Positions 6,798-14,497 of a DNA stretch of 14,497 nt are shown piece by piece. The position numbers and the translations under genes were made by a program. Below the pieces are notes generated by a model that worked only from the letters and a program-made list of their open reading frames with translations, ran no database searches and had not been told where the DNA came from. Every line of letters starts with the position of its first letter. Within the stretch, counting starts at the first letter, position 1. This DNA comes from an uncultured Collinsella sp. (GTDB lineage: Bacteria; Actinomycetota; Coriobacteriia; Coriobacteriales; Coriobacteriaceae): positions 1 to 14,497 of the forward strand of contig CALJNY010000088.1 of NCBI GenBank assembly GCA_937981515.1. Direction: 5' to 3'.

Positions 6798-7009
6798 GCC
6801 ACGAAATGGCCCCATCTACTACGTTTAAGCCGCTACCCTCAACCATGGCGAAAAACGCAAAAACAAAACTGCAGGTAGAACGCCTGCGATTTTTCATGAA
6901 AAGCGGTTATGGTCGGGGGTATCGAGTCAAACGTAGTAGATGGGCCGATTTCGTAGCGAGCACCACCAATTGATCCCCCGGAGACGGAGGAAAACGGATC
7001 ATTTTGGCC
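6798..7009. ncRNA. Structured repeat element, copy B (candidate RNA or palindromic element)
   Basis: The outer stem pairs 6801-6826 with 6929-6954. Sixteen pairs, 6811-6826 with 6929-6944, are perfect; the stem then continues through single-base bulges (C6810, G6947) to ACGAAAT/ATTTCGT. Its sequence is unrelated to the copy A stem. A second stem pairs 6834-6846 with 6909-6921, with one A/C mismatch. The apex is GCAGG (6871-6875), loop TAGAACG, CCTGC (6883-6887), fully paired. The 3' box at 6984-7009 matches copy A at 25 of 26 positions. CAAAACYGCAGGTAGA is shared by both apex regions (6614-6629, 6864-6879). It ends about 175 nt before the adhesin start codon, so it could lie in that gene's leader transcript or be independent. 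Confidence 0.6.
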
Positions 7010-7051
7010 TGTCGGCTCCGAGCCGCACCCGTTTTCCTGCGAAAACCCTCG

Positions 7052-7082
7052 TGTCTCAACTTTGGTGAGACATTTGTCTCAC
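7052..7082 (+). promoter_or_regulatory. Three alternating TGTCTCA/TGAGACA segments
   Basis: TGTCTCA (7052-7058), TGAGACA (7066-7072) and TGTCTCA (7075-7081) can pair in two mutually exclusive ways, because the middle segment is complementary to both flanks. The right-hand pair extends to GTGAGACA-TT-TGTCTCAC (7065-7082), an 18-bp near-continuous palindrome. This could be a repressor operator or an RNA switch in the adhesin leader. A related GGTCT-G-AGACC palindrome lies nearer the gene at 7156-7166. No promoter is clear in this stretch. Confidence 0.45.
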
Positions 7083-7183
7083 GCCCAAAATCAAATCTGG
7101 AACGTGTGTCACCTGCCCTAATTGTGTTTCATTCCGTAACTTTAGGCTGATGCAAGGTCTGAGACCGCGAGAAGGGAGACGCG

Positions 7184-10100
7184 ATGAGTAAGTACACGAG
7201 GGGTCTCTTGGCGGTGATACTTGCCGTAGTGCTTGTGTTGCCGGCTGCAGCATTTGCCATGCTGCCCGAGGCCAACGCCAGGTCCAGCACCGGAATGGAC
7301 GGACCGACAGTAAGCGGAAAGATCGTCGACCCCCATACAAGCGACAACTGGACGTATTGGGCCGCCGGCTCTGACGACAGCGGCAAAATCACGACACAAA
7401 ACGTCGGCCGAATCTGGACCGACAAGACAGTCGAGGCCGGCGAGGGGTCAGACTTCCTCACCACACTTTCGGCGATATCCTCGACGTCCAACACGACGAC
7501 GACGGTCCCCAAGCCGCTCGACATTGTACTGGTGCTGGATGCTTCTGGCTCAATGAACGATCCTATGAGCTCAAGCGACCGCACCAAGCGCATTGATGCG
7601 CTGAAGACCGCGGCCAATAGCTTTATCGAAAAGATCGCCGAAGAAAATGCAAAGATCTCGGATGAGTCCAAGCAGCATCGGGTCGCAATTGTAAAGTTCT
7701 CGGGCTATAAGACTGATGAGGTCGGCAACGGCACTTATCGTGAAGGCGGCCACACTTACAACTATTCGCAGATCATGAAGAGCCCGACGCCTTGCTTGGG
7801 CGATGGCGTAAACAGCCTCAAGAGTACGGTCAGCTCCATTTCACCTGCCGGCGCCACACGTGCCGACTATGGCATGGATCTTGCCAAGGACATTTCTGGC
7901 CGAGCGGACGCCAAGAAGGTTGTCCTGTTCTTTACCGATGGTTCGCCCACGAGCTACAGCAGCTTTGAGCCCTCGGTTGCCAATGGCGCCATCAACAAGG
8001 CGAATAGCATGAAGAAAGACGGCACCGTCATTTACACCATTGGCGTTTTTAGCGGCGCGAATCCCAGCGCCGACCCCACGGCCTCCAGTACGATTAACGA
8101 GAATAAGTTCATGCACGCCGTGTCGAGCAACTATCCTGCGGCCTCGTCCAGTATTTCTTACTGGGGCGAATGGACCATCAACTTCGGTGCGCGTGCAGAA
8201 AATGCCAATTACTACAAGTCGGCGAAGAACGCCAAGGAGCTCGAGGATATCTTCAAGGATATCTCCGAGAGCATCACCGAGGTTGTTGGCTACCCGACCG
8301 AAACCCATGACGGCTACGCCAATAAGTCCGGCTACATCACGTTTACCGACGAGCTGGGCGACTATATGCAGGTCGACAACTTTACCGAAGTCGAATACAA
8401 CGGCACGACGTTTGTCGATCCGGTAAAGTCCACCACGGGCAATGTCGATGCCTACGCCTTTGCCGGCGAAGCTGCGAACCTGGTCATTACCGTCCAGCGC
8501 GCCGCGGCGGGCGACTCCCAGCAGGGCGATATTGTAGAGGTCAAGATCCCCGCGTCGTTGATCCCGCTGCGCAACTTTGACGTTGACGAGACCAAGGGCA
8601 CGCTTACGGTCAACGATGTCGATCCCATCCGCGTGAAGTATGCTTCGAGCGTCAAGGCTATCGCGCGCGAAAACTTGTTCACCCCTGATGAAGCGCTGAA
8701 GAAGTATATCGATGAGAATGCGATCGACGAGCAGGGCTCCAAGTCTGTTGCCTTCTATGCCAACAAGTGGAGTGGTGATCCGGACCTGGGCGACACGATC
8801 GCCAACTTTAAGCCCGCCGCCACCAACCGGTACTACTTCTTCCAGAAGCAGACGCCCATTTACACGGATCCCGCCTGCACGCAGCCCGCGAAGGAGCAGT
8901 TGGCGAGCGACCGCCTTTATTACTACCAGGATGAGTTTGAGATAGCGGACGCCAGCCACAAGCTCGACCACGGCACCACCGTCATCGAGTTTGCCGGCAG
9001 GCATGCTGCACAGTTTGCGGACGCCGTGGTTGCCGACGAGAGCGGAAACCTGTCGTTTAGCGCCGGAACCGCACGCCTGGCATTTATTGACGAGCTTCAT
9101 ACCGACAAGAATCCCAACGCGACCGGCACCGCGTCCGGCGTGCTCAATCCCAGGTGGAATGACACGTCATCCAAGGCGACCGCGACGCATATCAATTCCT
9201 ACCTGGGCAACAACGGCAAGATCAGCTATAAGTACAACATGACGCCGGCAACGGTGGATACCAAGGCCAGTTTTGGTCTGACCAAGGTGCTCGAGGGCCG
9301 CGCCTGGACGGATGCGGACGAGTTTAAGTTTGAACTCTCCGCGACATCCGAGAATGACGCCCCGATGCCCACATCCGCGACCGCGACCGTGACCAAGGAC
9401 AACACAGCCATCGGCTTCGGTGAGATCACCTACACCGAGCCCGGCACGTATGTCTACAAAGTCAGCGAAAAGAACGCCGGGACCACGCTCGACGGCATCA
9501 CCTACAGCGGAAACGTTGCGGAGATTACCGTGACGGTAACGCCCAACAAGAAGGGTAAGCTCAGCGCTGCCGTGGAGGTGACCTCGGGCAAGGCCAAGTT
9601 CGAGAACACCTACACTACGAATCCTGTTGAGTCCAGTGTTACCAGTCAGATTGCCGTAGCCAAGGTCCTGACCGGGCGCGACCTTACAGCCGGCGAGTTC
9701 AGCTTTGAGCTGCGCGAGGTTAAGGGCGGGGACTCTGAGCTTATCGAGACCGTTGAGAATGACGCCGAGGGCAACGTTACGTTCAAGCCCATCAAGTACA
9801 CCGAGATCGGTCAGCACACCTACACGCTGCATGAGGTTGCAGGCGACGCCGGTGGTATTGACTATGACAACGCGGTCTACACCATCGTGACGACCATTGC
9901 CGACAACGGCAAGGGCGAGCTTGTGGCTACGCATGAGCTGAAGGGCGCCGAGGACGTTAAGAGCATCGAGTTCAAGAACGCTTACAATCTGACCCCCGAG
10001 AGCTTCAGCGTCACCGACCAGATCACCGCGACCAAGGTTCTGGACGGCCGCGACCTCAAGGAGGGCGAGTTCTCCTTCGAGCTCGTCGAGGGTAACGATG

Positions 10101-13100
10101 TCGTCGCCACCGGCACCAACGCTGCCGACGGCAAGATCACGATGAGCGCCGTGAAGTACACCGAGGCTGGCAAGCACACCTACACGCTGCGCGAGGTCAA
10201 CGGCGGAACCACCAGCAACGGCATCTCCTACGAGGGCAAGACCTATACCATCGTGACCACCATCACCGACAACGGTGACGGCACGCTCGGCGCTGCGCAC
10301 AAGCTGCAGGGCGCCGAGACCGCCGAGTTTAAGAATTCCTACAACCTGACGCCGTCTAGCTCCAGCGTCACCGACCAGATCACCGCGACCAAGGTTCTGG
10401 ACGGCCGCGACCTCAAGGAGGGCGAGTTCTCCTTCGAGCTCGTCGAGGGTAACGATGTCGTCGCCACCGGCACCAACGCTGCCGACGGCAAGATCACGAT
10501 GAGCGCCGTGAAGTACACCGAGGCTGGCAAGCACACCTACACGCTGCGCGAGGTCAAGGGCAACGCCGGCGGTATCACTTACAGCGATGCCAAGTTCACT
10601 ATCCAGACCACCATCACGGACAACGGCGACGGCACGCTCGAGGCGAAGCATGTCCTGAAGGACGCCGACGAGGCGAAGTTCAGCAACTCCTATAAGCCTG
10701 GCTCCAAGGAGTCCAGCGTCACTGACCAGATCACCGCGGCCAAGTCCCTGGACGGGCGCGACCTCAAGGCCGGCGAGTTCCGTTTCGAGCTCGTCGAGGG
10801 CAATAGCGTGGTCTCCACCGGCACCAACAATGCCGACGGCAAGATCGTGATGGATTCCGTCACTTACACCGCGGCTGGCGAGCACACCTACACGCTGCGC
10901 GAGACCAAGGCCAGCACCACCGAAAACGGCATTACCTACAGCACCGCTGAGTACACTATTGTGACCATCGTAAAGGACAACGGCGACGGCACCCTTAGCG
11001 TGGAGCACAAGCTGCAGAACGCCGACGAGGCGATCTTCGAGAACACCTACACGGTGACCCCCAAGAGCTCCAGCGTCACCGATCAGATTAAGGCGACCAA
11101 GTCCCTGACCGGGCGCGATCTCAAGGAAGGCGAGTTCTCCTTCGAGCTCGTCGATGGCAACGAGGTCGTTGCTAGGGGCGTCAACGCCGCCGACGGCAAT
11201 ATCGCGATGAGCCCCATCGAGTACACCGCTGCCGGCAAGCATACCTACACGCTGCGCGAGGTCCCGGGCGACGCCAACAACGGCATCACCTACGACGGCA
11301 AGACCTACACCATTGAGACGACCATCACCGACAAGGGCGACGGCACGCTCGAGGCGAAGCATGTCCTGAAGGGCGACGACGAGGCGAAGTTCAACAACAG
11401 CTACAAGCCGAATCCTGACGAGTTTAGCGTTACTGACAAGATCGCCGCGACCAAGTTCCTGACCGGGCGCGACCTCAAGGACGGCGAGTTCTCCTTCGAG
11501 CTCGTCGAGGGCGAGGGCGAGGACGCCAAGGTCGTCGCCACCGGCAAGAACGACGCCGAGGGCAAGATCACGATGGGCGCCGTGAAGTACACCAAGCCCG
11601 GCAAGCACACCTACACGCTGCGCGAGGTCAAGGGCGGAACCACCAGCAAGGGCATCGCCTACAGTGACGCCAAATACACTATCGAGACCACCATCACGGA
11701 CAACGGCGACGGCACGCTCGAGGCGAAGCATGTCCTGAAGGACGACGTCAAGGCTGCAACTTTCGAGAACGCTTACAGCGTGACCCCGCTCGACGCAGAG
11801 CTCGACTTTGACCTGAGCAAGGCCATCGACGGTCGCGACTGGACGGACTCCGACAAGTTCAGCTTTACCATCACCGCTCCCGAGGGCACCCCGCTGCCCG
11901 ATCCCGCAACCGTAACCGTGAGCAAGAAGGACGCGAAGGACGGAATCGCCGTCATCAAGTTCGGCAAGATTCGCTACACGGCTGCCGGAACCTACAAGTA
12001 CGAGATTCGCGATAACGCGGGTAATACGGTCGGCATGACGTATGACTCCCACGTCGCGACCGCCGAAGTAACCGTGACCGAGGACGGCGATGGCAACCTG
12101 ACCGCCAACGTCACCAAGAAGGAAAACGGACGCTTTACCAACACGTACCGCACTGAGCTTAACTACACCGCGGCCGGCGGTCTGTGGCTCAGCAAGTATC
12201 TGGACGGCCGCCCCATGACCGAGGGCCAGTTCACCTTTACCGTGACACCTGCTGACGACGCCTCGGCTCGCGCGCTCGGTCTGCTGCCCGGGGCCAACAG
12301 CTTCAAGTCCCCCGAAGCGGCAGAGGCAACGGTCGGACTGATCGACATTCTGGCTGGTCATGAGGTTAAATTTACGCAGGCTGACGCCGGCAAGACCTTC
12401 AAGTACACCGTGGCCGAAAAGAACGACGGCCAGCCCGGTTACACCTACGATGACGCCGTACGCACGGTGACGATCGCCATCGCCGACGACACCGCCGGTA
12501 CGCTCACTGCTACGACGACCGTTTCCGGTGGTCCCGAGGGCACGCATGAGACGGTCCACAAGAGTGGCGAGAACAAGGTCGAGAAGGCCCTGGTGCCGTT
12601 CCACAACAGTTATAGCGCTACGACCAACACGCCTGGTGGCACCGCTGCTCAGGTCGTTGCCGCCAAGACCCTGACCGGTCGCCCGATGGTCGACGGCGAG
12701 TTCTGGTTCGGTATCGCCTATCAGGGTGAGCTTGTGGGTTATGAAAATCTCAAGCCCAATATCGGCGGGCACGTGAGCTTTGATGCTCTGCACTACGACA
12801 CCAAGATGCTTGCCGATCTTGAGTCTGCTGGGCTTGCCCATCGTACCGATAAGGACGGCAAGCTTGCCTGGACCATTAACTACACGGCCTACGAAGATTT
12901 ATTCGGGCTGCCAAATGGCGTTTCCGCTACAACGTGGAGCTTTGGCTTTAAGGTTATCGTCGTCGACAACGGTGACGGTACCCTGACGGCGACGGTCGAC
13001 TACGGCGGCGTCGAGCCCTTGTTCGAGAACGTCTACGGCGCCGACGCCGTGGATGCCGCGCTCACCGGTACTAAGAAGCTCCAGGTTGCCGAGGGCCTGA

Positions 13101-14470
13101 CCCCGGCCGACATCACGGGTAAGTTCACCTTTACCGTGACCGCCGACGAGGCAGGTGCCCCGATGCCCGAGCGCACGACCGTAACCAACGACGCAGCCGG
13201 TAACGTGGACTTTGGCAAGATCCACTTTACGCTCGAGGACCTCAACCGCGCTCTGGGCGTGACGGACGATGCGACCGATAAGGCCGAGGCGGACGAAGCT
13301 GACGAGGCCGAGGCCGACGAGGCAGAGGCTGAAGAGGCCGACCCCGCCGCTGACGCCAATGTCGACGAGTCCGAGCCTGCGGCCCCCACCGCTCCGCGCT
13401 CGCACACCTTTGCCTATACGGTGACCGAGACCGGCAGCGCCCCTGGCGTGACCAACGATGCCAACGCCACGCGCAAGGTTTCCTATACCGTGACTGACGA
13501 CGGCGCCGGACATCTGAGCGTCGTGCGCAACGGCGACGACGGTGCGGCCTTCACATTCATCAACACCTACAGCGTAACGCCCACCGACTCTGTCGTGACC
13601 GATCGGGTCAAGACGGTCAAGCGTCTGACCGGACGCGACCTTGCAGCCGGCGAGTTCACGTTTGATCTGCTCGAGGACGGCGTGGTTGTCGCTAGCGGCA
13701 CCAACGACGCCAACGGCACTGTGACACTGAGCCCGATCCGCTACGAGGCGCCCGGCACGCACACGTACACGCTGCGCGAGGCTTGCCCCAATGCGCTCGG
13801 CCTGTACAAGGGCGTCACCTATGACGGTACGACCTACACCGTCGTGGCCACCGTCTCTGACAATGGCGATGGCACACTGGCCGTGACGCACAAGCTCGAG
13901 GGAACCACCGAGTCGGCTGGTTTTACCAACAAGTATCACGCCATGCCCACCCAAGTCTCCATCGGCGCCATCAAGGTGCTCGAGGGACGCGAGCTCAAGA
14001 AGGACGAGTTCAGCTTTAAGCTCGTTGGCGAGGGCATCGAGTCCACCGTCACCAACGATGCCGACGGCAAGATCAACTTCGACAAGCTCGAGTACGACGA
14101 GCCCGGTACGTACGTCTACACCATCAGCGAGGTCAAGGGTGACGAGGCCGGTATGACCTACGACAAGTCCGTCTTTACCGCGACCGTTAACGTGGTCGAC
14201 GACGGCGAGGGCAACCTCAAGGCGAACGTTGCCTTTACCAAGGGCGACAAGAGCGTCGAGGGTATCGTGTTCAACAACACGTACAAGAAGCCCGAGACGC
14301 CCGTGCCGACGCCCGACCCCGGCACGCCCAAGACCGTGACGAACATCGTCAAGACGGTCAAGGGTTTCCTGCCCACCACGGGTGACCAACAGGCTGCCGC
14401 TCTGCTTATGGCATTTGTCATCGCCATGGCCGGCGTCGGAGCCCTAGTCTGGGGTATCCGTAAGCGCTAG
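7184..14470 (+). CDS. Giant LPXTG-anchored VWA adhesin with 13 pilin-type isopeptide domains
   Basis: This is a 2428-residue cell-wall surface protein, probably a host- or matrix-binding adhesin or pilus tip subunit. Residues 1-32 are a signal peptide (K3, R6, hydrophobic 8-24, cleavage after AFA25 or ANA32). A von Willebrand factor A domain spans about 110-360 with a full metal-binding MIDAS: DASGS (D119, S121, S123), T225 and D252 in FTDGS. About 363-685 is a mixed region without a family I can name. Thirteen domains of the FctA/strep-pilin-repeat kind start near residues 689, 815, 939, 1058, 1175, 1294, 1412, 1536, 1660, 1815, 1956, 2134 and 2256. Each has Lys near its start (TKVLxGR), mostly Glu in the middle (YTLREV) and Asn at its end (FxNxY), the residues of Lys-Asn isopeptide bonds. 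A Pro-rich stalk, LPTTG (2396-2400), a membrane helix and GIRKR end the protein. ATG 7184 has AGGGAG at 7173-7178, spacing 5. The sortase must lie elsewhere. Confidence 0.93.
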   Translation: MSKYTRGLLAVILAVVLVLPAAAFAMLPEANARSSTGMDGPTVSGKIVDPHTSDNWTYWAAGSDDSGKITTQNVGRIWTDKTVEAGEGSDFLTTLSAISSTSNTTTTVPKPLDIVLVLDASGSMNDPMSSSDRTKRIDALKTAANSFIEKIAEENAKISDESKQHRVAIVKFSGYKTDEVGNGTYREGGHTYNYSQIMKSPTPCLGDGVNSLKSTVSSISPAGATRADYGMDLAKDISGRADAKKVVLFFTDGSPTSYSSFEPSVANGAINKANSMKKDGTVIYTIGVFSGANPSADPTASSTINENKFMHAVSSNYPAASSSISYWGEWTINFGARAENANYYKSAKNAKELEDIFKDISESITEVVGYPTETHDGYANKSGYITFTDELGDYMQVDNFTEVEYNGTTFVDPVKSTTGNVDAYAFAGEAANLVITVQRAAAGDSQQGDIVEVKIPASLIPLRNFDVDETKGTLTVNDVDPIRVKYASSVKAIARENLFTPDEALKKYIDENAIDEQGSKSVAFYANKWSGDPDLGDTIANFKPAATNRYYFFQKQTPIYTDPACTQPAKEQLASDRLYYYQDEFEIADASHKLDHGTTVIEFAGRHAAQFADAVVADESGNLSFSAGTARLAFIDELHTDKNPNATGTASGVLNPRWNDTSSKATATHINSYLGNNGKISYKYNMTPATVDTKASFGLTKVLEGRAWTDADEFKFELSATSENDAPMPTSATATVTKDNTAIGFGEITYTEPGTYVYKVSEKNAGTTLDGITYSGNVAEITVTVTPNKKGKLSAAVEVTSGKAKFENTYTTNPVESSVTSQIAVAKVLTGRDLTAGEFSFELREVKGGDSELIETVENDAEGNVTFKPIKYTEIGQHTYTLHEVAGDAGGIDYDNAVYTIVTTIADNGKGELVATHELKGAEDVKSIEFKNAYNLTPESFSVTDQITATKVLDGRDLKEGEFSFELVEGNDVVATGTNAADGKITMSAVKYTEAGKHTYTLREVNGGTTSNGISYEGKTYTIVTTITDNGDGTLGAAHKLQGAETAEFKNSYNLTPSSSSVTDQITATKVLDGRDLKEGEFSFELVEGNDVVATGTNAADGKITMSAVKYTEAGKHTYTLREVKGNAGGITYSDAKFTIQTTITDNGDGTLEAKHVLKDADEAKFSNSYKPGSKESSVTDQITAAKSLDGRDLKAGEFRFELVEGNSVVSTGTNNADGKIVMDSVTYTAAGEHTYTLRETKASTTENGITYSTAEYTIVTIVKDNGDGTLSVEHKLQNADEAIFENTYTVTPKSSSVTDQIKATKSLTGRDLKEGEFSFELVDGNEVVARGVNAADGNIAMSPIEYTAAGKHTYTLREVPGDANNGITYDGKTYTIETTITDKGDGTLEAKHVLKGDDEAKFNNSYKPNPDEFSVTDKIAATKFLTGRDLKDGEFSFELVEGEGEDAKVVATGKNDAEGKITMGAVKYTKPGKHTYTLREVKGGTTSKGIAYSDAKYTIETTITDNGDGTLEAKHVLKDDVKAATFENAYSVTPLDAELDFDLSKAIDGRDWTDSDKFSFTITAPEGTPLPDPATVTVSKKDAKDGIAVIKFGKIRYTAAGTYKYEIRDNAGNTVGMTYDSHVATAEVTVTEDGDGNLTANVTKKENGRFTNTYRTELNYTAAGGLWLSKYLDGRPMTEGQFTFTVTPADDASARALGLLPGANSFKSPEAAEATVGLIDILAGHEVKFTQADAGKTFKYTVAEKNDGQPGYTYDDAVRTVTIAIADDTAGTLTATTTVSGGPEGTHETVHKSGENKVEKALVPFHNSYSATTNTPGGTAAQVVAAKTLTGRPMVDGEFWFGIAYQGELVGYENLKPNIGGHVSFDALHYDTKMLADLESAGLAHRTDKDGKLAWTINYTAYEDLFGLPNGVSATTWSFGFKVIVVDNGDGTLTATVDYGGVEPLFENVYGADAVDAALTGTKKLQVAEGLTPADITGKFTFTVTADEAGAPMPERTTVTNDAAGNVDFGKIHFTLEDLNRALGVTDDATDKAEADEADEAEADEAEAEEADPAADANVDESEPAAPTAPRSHTFAYTVTETGSAPGVTNDANATRKVSYTVTDDGAGHLSVVRNGDDGAAFTFINTYSVTPTDSVVTDRVKTVKRLTGRDLAAGEFTFDLLEDGVVVASGTNDANGTVTLSPIRYEAPGTHTYTLREACPNALGLYKGVTYDGTTYTVVATVSDNGDGTLAVTHKLEGTTESAGFTNKYHAMPTQVSIGAIKVLEGRELKKDEFSFKLVGEGIESTVTNDADGKINFDKLEYDEPGTYVYTISEVKGDEAGMTYDKSVFTATVNVVDDGEGNLKANVAFTKGDKSVEGIVFNNTYKKPETPVPTPDPGTPKTVTNIVKTVKGFLPTTGDQQAAALLMAFVIAMAGVGALVWGIRKR
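10006..10200 (+). repeat. 195-bp exact direct repeat, first copy
   Basis: This segment of adhesin repeat 3 is identical base for base with 10363-10557 in repeat 4. The offset is 357 bp, exactly 119 codons, so frame is kept. It covers the Lys, GRDLKEGEF and HTYTLREV parts of the domain. Lack of silent changes indicates recent duplication or gene conversion. Confidence 0.95.
10363..10557 (+). repeat. 195-bp exact direct repeat, second copy
   Basis: This is identical with 10006-10200. The two copies diverge immediately after GAGGTCAA, where repeat 3 continues CGGCGG and repeat 4 GGGCAA. Domain length variation by recombination between the copies would delete or add exactly one domain. Confidence 0.95.
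10605..10664 (+). repeat. 60-bp exact repeat shared by adhesin repeats 4 and 7
   Basis: This tract encodes TTITDNGDGTLEAKHVLKD and is identical to 11685-11744 in repeat 7, 1080 bp away. Part of it also occurs in repeat 6. The intervening repeats differ, so the array is a mosaic rather than a simple string of tandem copies. Confidence 0.85.
11685..11744 (+). repeat. 60-bp exact repeat, partner copy in adhesin repeat 7
   Basis: This is identical to 10605-10664. The flanking repeat 7 sequence is otherwise diverged and contains an extra GEGEDAK insertion near residue 1445, so only the domain's C-terminal strand region was exchanged. Confidence 0.85.
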
Positions 14471-14497
14471 GCACGTCGACAGCGCCCGGGGCCAAAA
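14471..14497. other. Short 3' flank of the adhesin gene, cut by the window end
   Basis: The last 27 nt are non-coding as far as can be seen. GCGCCCGGGGCC near the end may be the left arm of a terminator whose right arm lies outside. Nothing more can be supported. Confidence 0.4.

Larger units (their letters stand above)
9248..14288 (+). repeat. Thirteen tandem pilin-type domain repeats inside the adhesin gene
   Basis: The protein repeats are about 115-180 residues each. Repeats 2-7 (from 9626) and 12-13 (from 13583) are most alike, sharing GRDLxxGEFxFEL, HTYTLRE and DNGDGTL. Repeats 1, 8 and 13 resemble a variant with GTYxYxISE. Repeats 9-11 are longer and diverged. Repeat 8 has Asp (D1610) where the others have the catalytic Glu, and repeat 10 has no obvious Glu there. 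Repeat 11 contains an acidic insertion. Confidence 0.88.

Noticed and set aside
6238..6897. 219-codon minus-strand open frame over echF and copy A of the structured element
   Set aside because: It overlaps echF and its terminator, and its repeat-derived segments follow the palindromic element rather than a protein family. Similar translations of such repeats are probably spurious annotations.
6543..7010. CRISPR-like or retron-like array
   Set aside because: There are only two units of about 250 nt, with long palindromes instead of short direct repeats and spacers, and no cas or reverse transcriptase gene in the window.
9167..12841. 1224-codon minus-strand open frame with internal repeats such as ELEGELA
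   Set aside because: It is the antisense shadow of the adhesin's repeated, GC-biased codons; its repeats mirror the plus-strand domains. It has no secretion signal or known motif.

Overview
The window looks like a chromosomal segment of a GC-rich, Gram-positive, anaerobic gut actinobacterium, most likely of the Coriobacteriia and resembling Collinsella. This is inference. It rests on GC-rich codon use, a six-module membrane [NiFe]-hydrogenase of the Ech type, and a very large LPXTG-anchored adhesin with pilin-type repeat domains. No rRNA, tRNA or CRISPR array is visible.

Layout: (1) 1-572 holds a perfect hairpin, then an orphan two-helix-turn-helix protein resembling OrfA/InsJ of IS3/IS150-family elements, then an intrinsic terminator. 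(2) 573-822 is a non-coding leader with small palindromes in front of the hydrogenase operon. (3) 823-6464 is a tightly packed five-gene operon. It encodes all six Ech modules in canonical order A-B-C-D-E-F, but the two membrane subunits (NuoL-like EchA and NuoH-like EchB) are fused into one 960-residue protein. The NuoC-like subunit carries a long Ala/Lys/Glu-rich tail. (4) 6486-6519 is a strong GC-rich hairpin ending the operon. (5) 6543-about 7035 is non-coding and holds two tandem, diverged copies of a structured element. In each copy the long outer stem has a completely different sequence but pairs almost perfectly, while the inner hairpin and a 26-nt downstream box are conserved. (6) 7052-7183 is the leader of the adhesin gene, with three alternating TGTCTCA/TGAGACA segments. 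(7) 7184-14470 encodes a 2428-residue surface protein: signal peptide, VWA domain with an intact MIDAS motif, a middle region, 13 pilin-like domains expected to form Lys-Asn isopeptide bonds, a Pro-rich stalk, LPTTG, a membrane helix and a basic tail.

How the genes work together: the ech genes should form one membrane complex. The EchF ferredoxin-like subunit and the proximal cluster of EchC pass electrons to the NiFe site of EchE, reducing protons to H2 while the EchAB membrane arm moves ions (or the reverse). The adhesin is a separate unit, isolated by the hairpin at 6486-6519 and about 700 bp of non-coding DNA. It is probably displayed by a sortase encoded outside the window.

The most unusual items are the tandem structured elements with sequence-swapped stems, the EchA-EchB fusion, the histone-H1-like tail on EchD, and the recent internal duplication and unequal isopeptide chemistry within the adhesin.
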